A stretch of DNA of 64,000 nt, taken from NCBI RefSeq assembly GCF_001650905.1, contig NZ_LXYG01000018.1:1-64000 (forward strand), in the 5' to 3' direction. Below the pieces are notes generated by a model. The model was not told where the DNA came from. It ran no database searches and saw nothing but the letters and a program-made list of their open reading frames with translations. Positions 52,973 through 61,229 of the stretch are shown piece after piece (the stretch's first letter is position 1; every line of letters begins with the position of its first letter). Origin of the DNA: Balneola sp. EhC07 (GTDB lineage: Bacteria; Bacteroidota; Rhodothermia; Balneolales; Balneolaceae). A program made the position numbers and the translations under genes.

Positions 52973-53989
52973 ATGAAATATTTATCGCTAATTGCTGCTG
53001 GTGTTGTTTTAGTACTATCAGCTTGTAGTCAACCTAAGGAAGTAAACATTTATTCAGCCCGCCATTATGAGACCGATCAGGCATTGTATACTGATTTCAC
53101 TGAGGAAACCGGAATTAAGGTTAATCTGATTGAAGGTGGTTCAGACGGACTGATCGAACGAATCAAAAGTGAAGGCGTTAATTCTCCGGCAGATATTTTG
53201 GTAACTGTTGATGCAGGACGAGTTTGGAGAGCAGAAGAGGCAGGAATTTTAGGTTCTATTGAGTCAGATATCCTTAACGAAAGAATCCCGAGTTCATTAA
53301 GACATCCTGATGGACTGTGGTACGGAATCTCAAAAAGAGTAAGAGCTATTGTGATTAATCCTGCAAATGTAGCTAATCCTGAGTCTTTGACTTATGAAGA
53401 TCTTGCAACTGAAGACTGGAAAGGAAGAGTTTGTATCCGTTCATCTAATAACATTTACAATCAGTCATTAATGGCTTCTATCATCGAGTCTAATGGTGTT
53501 GAAGCAGCTGAAGCGTGGGCTACAGGAATTGTAAATAATATGGCTCGTGCGCCCCAAGGTGGAGACAGAGATCAAATTAGAGCTGTTTCTGCAGGTGTTT
53601 GTGATGCTGCAATTGTAAATCATTACTATCTGGCTATGATGCTTACCGGTGATGAAGAGAATCAGGAAATTGCCAAAAGTGTTCAGCTTGTATTCCCAAA
53701 TCAAAGTGAAGTAGGTCGTGGTGCTCATGTAAATATAAGTGTAGCAGGTGTACTGAAAGATGCTCCAAACAGAGATAATGCCATTAAGTTCATGGAATAT
53801 CTTACTAACGAGACTTCTCAAAGTTACCTGACAGTTGATAACAATGAATATCCTGTTAACGATGATGCGACCTGGAATCCTGTTCTTCAAGGATTTGGTG
53901 AGTTTAAAGCGGATGAAATGAATGTTTCAGCTCTGGGAAAAAACAATCCTGAAGCTATCAGAATTATGGACAGAGCAGGGTGGAAGTAA
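52973..53989 (+). CDS. Iron(III) ABC transporter substrate-binding lipoprotein
   Basis: 338 residues. The lipobox LVLSACSQ gives a lipid-anchored protein after Cys 18. The FbpA/FutA fold is clear: EVNIYSARHYETDQALYTDF, VNSPADILVTVDAGRVWRAE, VNHYYLAMM with the Tyr pair that binds ferric iron, and VGRGAHVNISVAGVLKDAP. It captures ferric iron and hands it to the permease, whose gene converges from the other strand 252 bases away. A metal-repressor-like site precedes the gene. Its terminator is at 54026-54058. Confidence 0.93.
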   Translation: MKYLSLIAAGVVLVLSACSQPKEVNIYSARHYETDQALYTDFTEETGIKVNLIEGGSDGLIERIKSEGVNSPADILVTVDAGRVWRAEEAGILGSIESDILNERIPSSLRHPDGLWYGISKRVRAIVINPANVANPESLTYEDLATEDWKGRVCIRSSNNIYNQSLMASIIESNGVEAAEAWATGIVNNMARAPQGGDRDQIRAVSAGVCDAAIVNHYYLAMMLTGDEENQEIAKSVQLVFPNQSEVGRGAHVNISVAGVLKDAPNRDNAIKFMEYLTNETSQSYLTVDNNEYPVNDDATWNPVLQGFGEFKADEMNVSALGKNNPEAIRIMDRAGWK

Positions 53990-54025
53990 GACCGCTGATT
54001 TCGGCTGACTTTTAAATTGTATTTT

Positions 54026-54058
54026 AAAGCATCTGTACTATGTATGGGTGCTTTTTTA
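54026..54058 (+). terminator. Terminator after the iron-binding gene
   Basis: AAAGCA (54026-54031) pairs with TGCTTT (54048-54053) around a loop and is followed by TTTTTTATTT. It ends transcripts of the iron-binding gene 37 bases past its stop. Confidence 0.7.
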
Positions 54059-54101
54059 TTTGATGTCTAAATTGTTTCTTCCTAAAAAACAGAAATATGA
54101 A

Positions 54102-54176
54102 TAGCAGGGATAAATCCCTTGCTAGCATATGTACGGGATTATAAAAAGAACATAAACAAGTAAGGACTTCAGTCCT
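54102..54176. repeat. Two small palindromes in a convergent gap
   Basis: TAGCAGGGA...TCCCTTGCTA (54102-54124) and AGGACTTCAGTCCT (54163-54176) lie between the convergent iron-binding and permease genes. They look like pieces of the small dispersed repeats seen elsewhere in the window. No coding signal is present. Confidence 0.55.
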
Positions 54177-54241
54177 GAATATTAAAGTCCAGTTGCTTAA
54201 CTATATCCTTGTATGAGGAATGAGAGTGTTAAAAACAGAAT

Positions 54242-55942
54242 CTAATGCTCTTCAGTTTTCCTGGAGCGGGTAATGGTCTTACTGAGGAGTATCACAGGAA
54301 TAATACCCACCAAAACGATCGCTAGAGCTGCTCCGGCTGATTCACCCAGTCTTTCATCAGATGCAAGACGATAGACCTGTACAGCTAGTGTATCGAAGTT
54401 AAACGGTCGAATGATAATGGTAGCAGGCAGTTCTTTCATCACATCTACAAAAACCAATAAGAAAGCAGAAAGTAATCCTCCGGAAAGCATGGGAATATGA
54501 ATTTTCCTCAGGATCTGGGAGAAAGAATATCCCATTCCTCTGGAAGCTTCATCAACACTAGGAGAAATTTTCTGTAAACTGGAATTGATTCCATTGTAAG
54601 AAACAGAAAGAAACCGAACCACATAGGCGAAGATCATTGCAAACAGAGTTCCACTCAACAGTAATCCGGTTGAAACCTGAAAATTAGATCGTGCAAACGA
54701 ATCAATGGTATTATCAAGCCAACCAAAGGGGATAAGAACACCAACCGCTATCACAGACCCGGGAATAGCATAACCCAGAGCACCGAATTGATTTAGACCT
54801 TTTACCAATTTTGATGGATTAAGCCGGGATGAATATGCCATCAGTAATGCAACAGATACTGTAATAAGTCCGGCAATGGCTGCAACGCTAAGTGTATTCA
54901 ATGAGTATAATAAGAACCGTGTATTTACCGAATCTATATTATTAAAGAACATGGACAACAAAAGCGCAACGGGAAGAATGAACCCTAAAAAAACGGGAAT
55001 GGCACACACTAAAAACGCTCCCCATTTTTTGAATCCCGTCAGATCAAATCTTTGAATTCTTTTAAAACGATTTGTAGCGTTGGTCTGGTCTTTAATTCTG
55101 GACCTTGACCAACGTTCGAGTAATATCAGAACAACAATAAAAAGTAATAAGAATCCGGCAAGCTGAGCTGCTGCTGGACGTTCTCCAAGACCGAACCAAG
55201 TTCTATATATGCCTGTTGTAAATGTTTGTACACCAAAGTATTGTACGGTTCCGAAGTCATTCAGTGTTTCCATTAAAGCTAACGCTAAACCCGCCGCGAT
55301 TCCCGGTCTGGCGAGAGGCAGCGCAATCTTAAAAAAGCTTTGAGTAGTGGTATAACCCATAATTCTGCTCGCTTCAAAAAGAGATACAGATTGATTCAGA
55401 AAAGCAGAACGCGCTAGCATATAAACATATGGATAGAATGCCAATATCATAATTAAAATAGCACCCCATACAGACCGGATTTCAGGCAGAACAAATTCAC
55501 CGATACCTAGATCAAAAGTAGAACGAATAGCCGTTTGTAAGGTGCCGGTTATTCCAAAGAAATCTGTATAAATATAAGCCAATAAATAAGCGGGGATCGA
55601 AAAAGGAAGAACCGCAGCCCATTCAAAATACTTTTGTCCCGGAAAACTGCACATGGTAATGATCCATGCCAGAGTGACGCCAAGAAGAACCACTCCTGAA
55701 GAAACTCCTACAATTAACAAAAGAGAATTGGTTATGTAGTCTCCAAGTACAGTAGAAGCTAAATGACTCCATATCTCACCCGAGGAAACAAAGAATGAGG
55801 AGAGAACCGAAAGAATTGGAATAGAAACTAAAACTGCAATAATCCCAGACACTACTGCCCATTTCTTTGATAGCGTAGTTGGATATTTATTAGAATCAGA
55901 AGATGTAAATGTACCGGCCAAAAACCGAAGCGCTTTAAACAT
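54242..55942 (-). CDS. Iron(III) ABC transporter permease, fused double permease
   Basis: 566 residues with about twelve helices. Two permease units are joined: the first EAA loop is EASRIMGYTTTQSFFKIALPLARPGIAAG (about residues 188-216), the second EASRGMGYSFSQILRKIHIPM (about 465-485). This double architecture is the FbpB/AfuB type. It moves ferric iron across the inner membrane. The partner binding protein lies convergent at 52973-53989. No ATPase gene (FbpC) is within the window, so that part must be encoded elsewhere. It is followed upstream by the FAD oxidoreductase 24 bases away. Confidence 0.92.
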   Translation of the reverse strand: MFKALRFLAGTFTSSDSNKYPTTLSKKWAVVSGIIAVLVSIPILSVLSSFFVSSGEIWSHLASTVLGDYITNSLLLIVGVSSGVVLLGVTLAWIITMCSFPGQKYFEWAAVLPFSIPAYLLAYIYTDFFGITGTLQTAIRSTFDLGIGEFVLPEIRSVWGAILIMILAFYPYVYMLARSAFLNQSVSLFEASRIMGYTTTQSFFKIALPLARPGIAAGLALALMETLNDFGTVQYFGVQTFTTGIYRTWFGLGERPAAAQLAGFLLLFIVVLILLERWSRSRIKDQTNATNRFKRIQRFDLTGFKKWGAFLVCAIPVFLGFILPVALLLSMFFNNIDSVNTRFLLYSLNTLSVAAIAGLITVSVALLMAYSSRLNPSKLVKGLNQFGALGYAIPGSVIAVGVLIPFGWLDNTIDSFARSNFQVSTGLLLSGTLFAMIFAYVVRFLSVSYNGINSSLQKISPSVDEASRGMGYSFSQILRKIHIPMLSGGLLSAFLLVFVDVMKELPATIIIRPFNFDTLAVQVYRLASDERLGESAGAALAIVLVGIIPVILLSKTITRSRKTEEH

Positions 55943-55966
55943 AGGTCAAAAATAAGGAATGTTAAG

Positions 55967-57415
55967 CTACAAGGTGAGTTTTATTCCAAATTCATTTTTA
56001 AGAACAGATCTGGCGGCATTAAAACCAGACATCCCATGAACTCCGCCACCCGGTGGGGTAGATGATGAACAAATATATAGATGATCAACAGGAAGTTTAT
56101 AAGGATCCCATTTTAATAAAGGTCGACCAAATAATTGCTTTAAATTTTGAGCTCCACCGTTAATATCTCCACCAATATAATTCGGGTTGTATTTTTCAAA
56201 ATCCATTGCGTTCATTGTGGATGTTGAAATGATTATATCTCTGAATCCCGGTGCATATCTTTCAATCTGGTTGATGATCCGTTCTTCCATATTTTCAGTA
56301 CTTCCATTTGGAACATGACAATAACTCCAAAGCACATGTTTTCCTTCCGGTGCTCTGCTTTCATCAAATAAAGAGGGTTGAGATACAAGTACATAGGGTT
56401 TTTCGGAATGGATACCTTTCCAAACTTCTTTCTCAGAATGGGATATTTCCTTCATGGAACCTCCTAGATGAAGAGTGCCTGCTTTTTTGCAGTCTTCATT
56501 TAACCAAGGGACAGGCTCTGAAAGGGCGAAATCAACTTTGAAAGCCCCCGGACCATAATTAAATCTAAGCAGTTTGTCTTTTAATGAATCAGGGATTTTA
56601 TTATCTGCAATTGTGATCACTTGTTGAGGAGTAAGGTCAAAAAGGATCGGCTTGTCAGAAGGGAATTCATCTAAAGATTGAATATGAGTATTCAGTTCGA
56701 TCTCACCACCCAAAAATTGAAAAAATCCTGCAAGAGCTTTCGTGATAGAGTGGGAACCATTTTTAGCAATAGGCCATCCCACAGAATGAACAGTTGTACC
56801 TAAAACTAAGCCAAAAGAAGCTGTAAAAGCATTTTCTAAAGGTAAAATACTATGTGCAGCCAAACCCGCAAAGTAAGCTTTTGTCTGTTCCAGTTTAAAA
56901 AAACTATTGGAGAGTAAGTTGGAAGAAAACATTCCATACCAACCAAATCTCATCATCGCCAGGGGGTGGTTAGGTATTCTGAGTGTTCCGAAAAGATCTT
57001 TTGAGAGATATTCCCATGAATCTATAAAATCTTTGAAAAGCTTTCGATAGTTTTTTGAATCAGCTCCAAGACGTTCTAAAGTGTTCTCAAAAGACTTTTC
57101 AGCGATAACTGCTTCACCATTATCAAGAGGATGGGCAACAGGAAAATCGGGATGAATCCATTCAAGACCATAATCTTTTAAAGGTAAGCTTTTAAAAAAG
57201 GGAGATGAAAGGGCGGTTGGATGTACGGCTGAACAAATATCATGTTTAAAACCGGATTCCATCAGTTCCTGAGTTCGGGTTCCACCGCCAACAGTATCTT
57301 TTGCTTCAAAAATTTTAACTTTCAAACCTTGTTGTGCCAACGCAATAGCAGCAGCTAATCCATTCGGACCCGAACCAATAACAAAGGCATCATAATTTGA
57401 AAGCGTTGAACTCAA
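55967..57415 (-). CDS. FAD-dependent oxidoreductase, phytoene-desaturase-like
   Basis: 482 residues. The dinucleotide-binding motif VIGSGPNGLAAAIALAQQG is followed by GGGTRTQEL and HDICSAVHP; the C-terminal signature is SSSTPPGGGVHGMSGFNAARSVL. That combination marks the PYROXD2/CrtI-like branch of FAD amine-oxidase-type enzymes. The substrate is unknown; carotenoid genes are absent nearby. The start is a TTG directly after the stop of the protease gene; no ATG precedes the FAD motif. It is cytoplasmic and probably cotranscribed with the protease and permease genes. Confidence 0.85.
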   Translation of the reverse strand: MSSTLSNYDAFVIGSGPNGLAAAIALAQQGLKVKIFEAKDTVGGGTRTQELMESGFKHDICSAVHPTALSSPFFKSLPLKDYGLEWIHPDFPVAHPLDNGEAVIAEKSFENTLERLGADSKNYRKLFKDFIDSWEYLSKDLFGTLRIPNHPLAMMRFGWYGMFSSNLLSNSFFKLEQTKAYFAGLAAHSILPLENAFTASFGLVLGTTVHSVGWPIAKNGSHSITKALAGFFQFLGGEIELNTHIQSLDEFPSDKPILFDLTPQQVITIADNKIPDSLKDKLLRFNYGPGAFKVDFALSEPVPWLNEDCKKAGTLHLGGSMKEISHSEKEVWKGIHSEKPYVLVSQPSLFDESRAPEGKHVLWSYCHVPNGSTENMEERIINQIERYAPGFRDIIISTSTMNAMDFEKYNPNYIGGDINGGAQNLKQLFGRPLLKWDPYKLPVDHLYICSSSTPPGGGVHGMSGFNAARSVLKNEFGIKLTL

Positions 57416-59062
57416 TTAATTCGATCCTGATGATTTAATCTCTGCCAGTTTAAACGCTTCAAATATATTTAAAATTCCTCCCGTAGAAGAAAGTGAGGAA
57501 AAAGAGACCGCCTGATCACTTCCGGGTTTGTACACCACATTTGAAGGTTTGGTAACCGTTTCCAGTAAAATCGTTTTTACATCATGTGCTGATAGATTTG
57601 GATAGTATGCCATCAACAAAGCGGCTGCACCGGCAACGGCAGGACTTGCCATGCTGGTTCCGTCAAATGATTCATAAGTATCATTGGGTGTTGCTGAGTA
57701 GATATCAACCCCGGGAGCAAATAGATCAACACGCATTCCGTAATTACTGAAGTCAGCAGCTAATAAAGAATCTCCCATCCAGGATGAAGCTCCAACAGAA
57801 AGAAAGTTTTTCATCATCCCACCATCTTCATAAAATTTATTTGGATAGCTGATTGTGCTGTCAATGTTCTCTGCTGAGTTTCCGGATCCTGTAACTAATA
57901 GAACATCATTTTCATCAGCAAATTTAAAGGCTTCATCCACATAAAACTTTCGAGGGGAGTAGGCTTTACCAAAGCTCATATTGATAATATCAGCTCCGTT
58001 TTCAACTGCATATCGAATTGCATTCGCAACGTCTTTATCTCTTTCATCTCCATCAGGAACTGTTCTGACGATCATTAATGAAACATAGTCCGCTATTCCA
58101 TTCATTCCGAGGTCATTATTTCTGATAGCGCCTACAATTCCGGCTACATGAGAACCATGGTCACTTCGGGGACCTTCCACATCATTATTTCCGTAAAATC
58201 TGTTTTCAAGATCTTCAAAATCATCACCTACAATATCTCTGGGATCAAAATCCGGATTGTAGGCGTAGTTATACATCTTATCGAATTGTTTGTAGGCGTC
58301 ATTGATGTCTTCTTCAGTTACATCCAGATCGCGAAAATATTTAATGATCTGTTTTGCCTGTTTACGATAAGCTCCGTCATTGTAATTCGGTTCCAGTTCT
58401 TTATTTGAGACAGAGTCGATGGAGCTTACTTTGAAAATATTTTTAGCACCATCAATAGCATTCTTTACATTTTGAAGATTTTCAAAGCTGGTTTTTGCCT
58501 CAGCTCTTTTTTCATCAAATTCTGCTTTTATAGTTTGATAATACTGATACTCTTCTTTTTCCTGAGGAGAAAAGTCTGAAGAACTTTTGCCTTTAAACTT
58601 GTCTCTTAACTTTAAATAGACTCTGGTGAGCTCATAAGTGTCTTTGTCTACATTATTCCCATCTTTTCCACCTATAAAATTCCAGCCATGAACATCGTCA
58701 ACATAACCGTTTTCATCATCATCAATGCCATTTCCGGGAATTTCATCTTCATTGACCCATATATTTCCCGCCAAATCTTCATGTTCAATATCAGTACCTG
58801 AATCAATGATGGCTACAATTACTTTTTTTGAAGGAGTTTTATTGCCCAGGATCTCGGAGTAAGTTTTTTCCGTTCCTGCTCCTGTATATTCTGAATCTGA
58901 AGATAGATGATGCCAATCAGTTGGTGCGGTTCTAGGGGTTTCGATTACCTCTGAAACAGGTTCATCAGCTTCAGGTGGTGAGTTGTCAATTGTATTACCG
59001 GTTGAAGAGCATGCAGCAACCAAGAAAGATACCGCAAAGAGCACTAAATGAGCTTTTTTCAT
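57416..59062 (-). CDS. S8 family subtilisin-like protease, lipoprotein
   Basis: 548 residues. The signal has the lipobox VAACSST. The catalytic triad is complete: Asp in AIIDSGTDIEH, His in HGSHVAGIVGA and Ser in GTSMASPAVAGAA. Between Asp and His lies an insertion of about 170 residues (GNGIDDDENGYVDDVHGW onward, helical), as is common in Bacteroidota S8 lipoproteins. It degrades proteins in the envelope or at the cell surface. The stop abuts the FAD gene. The start is a proper ATG. Confidence 0.92.
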   Translation of the reverse strand: MKKAHLVLFAVSFLVAACSSTGNTIDNSPPEADEPVSEVIETPRTAPTDWHHLSSDSEYTGAGTEKTYSEILGNKTPSKKVIVAIIDSGTDIEHEDLAGNIWVNEDEIPGNGIDDDENGYVDDVHGWNFIGGKDGNNVDKDTYELTRVYLKLRDKFKGKSSSDFSPQEKEEYQYYQTIKAEFDEKRAEAKTSFENLQNVKNAIDGAKNIFKVSSIDSVSNKELEPNYNDGAYRKQAKQIIKYFRDLDVTEEDINDAYKQFDKMYNYAYNPDFDPRDIVGDDFEDLENRFYGNNDVEGPRSDHGSHVAGIVGAIRNNDLGMNGIADYVSLMIVRTVPDGDERDKDVANAIRYAVENGADIINMSFGKAYSPRKFYVDEAFKFADENDVLLVTGSGNSAENIDSTISYPNKFYEDGGMMKNFLSVGASSWMGDSLLAADFSNYGMRVDLFAPGVDIYSATPNDTYESFDGTSMASPAVAGAAALLMAYYPNLSAHDVKTILLETVTKPSNVVYKPGSDQAVSFSSLSSTGGILNIFEAFKLAEIKSSGSN

Positions 59063-59081
59063 ATTCCCTAAAGATTGTTAG

Positions 59082-60233
59082 TTAGTTAACTATTGAATCT
59101 CTGTTTTTGATCCAATGGAGTAAAATATCTAATCCTAAGGTAATTGAAATTATAAGCACCAACAAGACAAGGCTACCAATTGGTTTCCAGATTATGAATC
59201 CTCCAAGTGTTCCAAGCACGGCTCCTAAATACTGGATATACTGAAGTTGATCGTTACTGGCATTTTTAATCAGCTTTTCCAATCGCTGTTCATCGTATTC
59301 CCTTAGGTTGTCCTCAACCAAAGCGTGAACATCCAATTGATTGATAAGCTTGTATAGGAGAGAGGTAACAATGTTTTCAATGGTTGAGCTGTTTGCTTCT
59401 ATTTTATCAGGAAGTGTATCCAGAAAACTGTCTAATTTATCTAAACCTTTTTCCACGCCGCCCGGAAGCTTAGTTAGAGCGTCTTCTACTAAAGATTGCA
59501 TTTCCTGTCCTTTGATGAAACTATAAGCCTTTAGTGCTACTTTTTCGAAGGAATTCTCTTCTATATTATTCTCAATTTGATGAATAATCGATTCTGCAAT
59601 ATTGGCTCTCACTTCGGGCTGAGCTACCATTTCATCTACATAGTTTACAGCTAGAGCTTTCAGATCAGTTCTGAATTCAGGATCGTCAATTACTTCTCTG
59701 ATATATTCTGTTGCCTGAGCTCTGTATTTTGATATAGCATTCGATTCCTGAATTTTTTGCTTAATGATATCAGGATTAATAAGATCTTCAGATACAGCAG
59801 CAGCTAAGCGAAAGGCAATTCTGTCTTTTTGAGCAGGAACCAAGCCCTGACCAAAAATGGGTCTTCGTTTAGCCGGACGAAAAAGCATTGTAATGGCAAG
59901 CCAGTTGGTAAGGAATCCAATCAACCCACTTATGGAAAGTATTCTCATCAAACCTTCAAACTCTACATTAAAACCAAATAGAGTTGTTTGAACTCCATTA
60001 AAATCCCAATAAAAGGAAGTAATAAATGTACCGATCAGCAGCAGTGGGAAGAGGAATAGAAGTTTAAGCAGGATCTTGTATTTCCCTTCCTTTTTAGGAG
60101 GGCTTATTCTGGAAACCGGATCTTGCTCACTATCAGTTTGTTTTTCGATCTGCTTTTGAAGAATGCCCCAAAATTGCTTTCCGTATTCTTTAGTGCGCTC
60201 AGTAATGATATTTTTTTCTTGTTGTTCAGCCAT
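59082..60233 (-). CDS. DUF445 family membrane protein
   Basis: 383 residues. After a charged N-terminus (1-50), one or two helices (about 53-68, 88-112) precede the family core SGLIGFLTNWLAITMLFRPA and RPIFGQGLVPAQKDRIAFRLAAAVSEDLI. A long helical middle region and a C-terminal membrane helix pair (about 340-378) follow. DUF445 proteins are of unknown function. Length and motifs are normal. It lies 20 bases upstream of the protease gene. Confidence 0.88.
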   Translation of the reverse strand: MAEQQEKNIITERTKEYGKQFWGILQKQIEKQTDSEQDPVSRISPPKKEGKYKILLKLLFLFPLLLIGTFITSFYWDFNGVQTTLFGFNVEFEGLMRILSISGLIGFLTNWLAITMLFRPAKRRPIFGQGLVPAQKDRIAFRLAAAVSEDLINPDIIKQKIQESNAISKYRAQATEYIREVIDDPEFRTDLKALAVNYVDEMVAQPEVRANIAESIIHQIENNIEENSFEKVALKAYSFIKGQEMQSLVEDALTKLPGGVEKGLDKLDSFLDTLPDKIEANSSTIENIVTSLLYKLINQLDVHALVEDNLREYDEQRLEKLIKNASNDQLQYIQYLGAVLGTLGGFIIWKPIGSLVLLVLIISITLGLDILLHWIKNRDSIVN

Positions 60234-60274
60234 ACTATTAGTTTTGGCACTGCTACGAGTGAAAGAGGCTTAGG

Positions 60275-60715
60275 TTACTCGTAAAACATAGATAAATACA
60301 GATTTTCTAAATTGGTCATTTCCTCTTTTTCTGCTTCAGACTGATCTTCATATCCAATAAGGTGAAGTAAACCATGAATTAATATTCTGAGGCATTCCTT
60401 TTCTGAAGTTTGGTTAAACTCCTTAGCCTGATCTATTATTCTTGACAGGCAACAATATAATGTGCCTTCGATCTCGGTATTAGAATCGTCCTCATCGTAG
60501 CGGAACGAAATAATGTCAGTTACATAATCCCGCTTCAGAAACTCTTTGTTAATTCTTACGATCTCTTGTTCATCAACATAAGCAAGCTCAACCATTTCAA
60601 AGATCACTTTTTCATGTTGAGCAACAAACTCGAATACTTTTCTGCAATCGATTTCTTTGCAAGGCAAATCGATATCTGTAGTATTGAATATTTGAAGAGG
60701 GTAGGTCTCAGCCAC
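60275..60715 (-). CDS. ybeY: Endoribonuclease YbeY, rRNA maturation
   Basis: 146 residues. The zinc motif is RILIHGLLHLIGYEDQSEAE, with three ligands in H-x3-H-x5-D/H style, close to the family HGxLHLxGYDH; here Glu-Asp replaces the last Asp-His pair. Upstream, EIVRINKEFLKRDYVTDIISFRYDE matches the family LN..YR..D..TDVLSF. It trims 16S rRNA 3' ends. The start is a GTG (60713-60715). The lost third His is worth noting. It is cytoplasmic. Confidence 0.9.
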   Translation of the reverse strand: MAETYPLQIFNTTDIDLPCKEIDCRKVFEFVAQHEKVIFEMVELAYVDEQEIVRINKEFLKRDYVTDIISFRYDEDDSNTEIEGTLYCCLSRIIDQAKEFNQTSEKECLRILIHGLLHLIGYEDQSEAEKEEMTNLENLYLSMFYE

Positions 60716-60724
60716 AATCAGCAG

Positions 60725-61171
60725 TTAAAAGCTGAAGTCATCATCCATTGATTCTGTGAGCGATAATGCAATGCCACACATCATCATATCTTCCGGAAGT
60801 TGAGTGAAGTCTCCCGTAAGTAAACTTTCATCTACATTAGCATAGAGGCTACAACCGGCAGCCTTTTCTACTATCAAACCGGATGTTTTTTCACCTGATT
60901 TTCCAAAAAAGGTAACTTGTTGGAGCATATCGCTTGCAACAAAAGCGGTGCAGTTATGAAGCTGAAGAAATGTGTTATATGCATAAACAGAGACCATGTT
61001 CATTTCTTCGCCATTAACATCTAATCCCAGATGAATTTCGAGAGCGAGCTTTCGGTTCTCTTCTTCGTTCTTTACTTCAATTCTGAATACATCTTTTCCT
61101 AAGGGTTTTGGTGTAGCTCCAAGTACCTTTCCGATAGTTGAAATATTTTCTGCTGTAAATTGATGGATCAT
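60725..61171 (-). CDS. Conserved-looking protein, function unknown
   Basis: 148 residues without signal peptide or membrane helix. It has strand-like stretches (FRIEVKNEEENRKLALEIHLG, MVSVYAYNTFLQLHNC, QQVTFFGKSGEKTSGLIVEK) and an acidic end (TESMDDDFSF). I know no family for it. It lies nine bases upstream of ybeY on the same strand, and its start is an ATG. Its position suggests a link to ribosome or RNA housekeeping, but nothing in the sequence shows it. Confidence 0.7.
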   Translation of the reverse strand: MIHQFTAENISTIGKVLGATPKPLGKDVFRIEVKNEEENRKLALEIHLGLDVNGEEMNMVSVYAYNTFLQLHNCTAFVASDMLQQVTFFGKSGEKTSGLIVEKAAGCSLYANVDESLLTGDFTQLPEDMMMCGIALSLTESMDDDFSF

Positions 61172-61229
61172 GATATAAAATTTTAGCTCTCAGAATATAC
61201 AATACTGAGAGCTAACTATAAATAGATGG

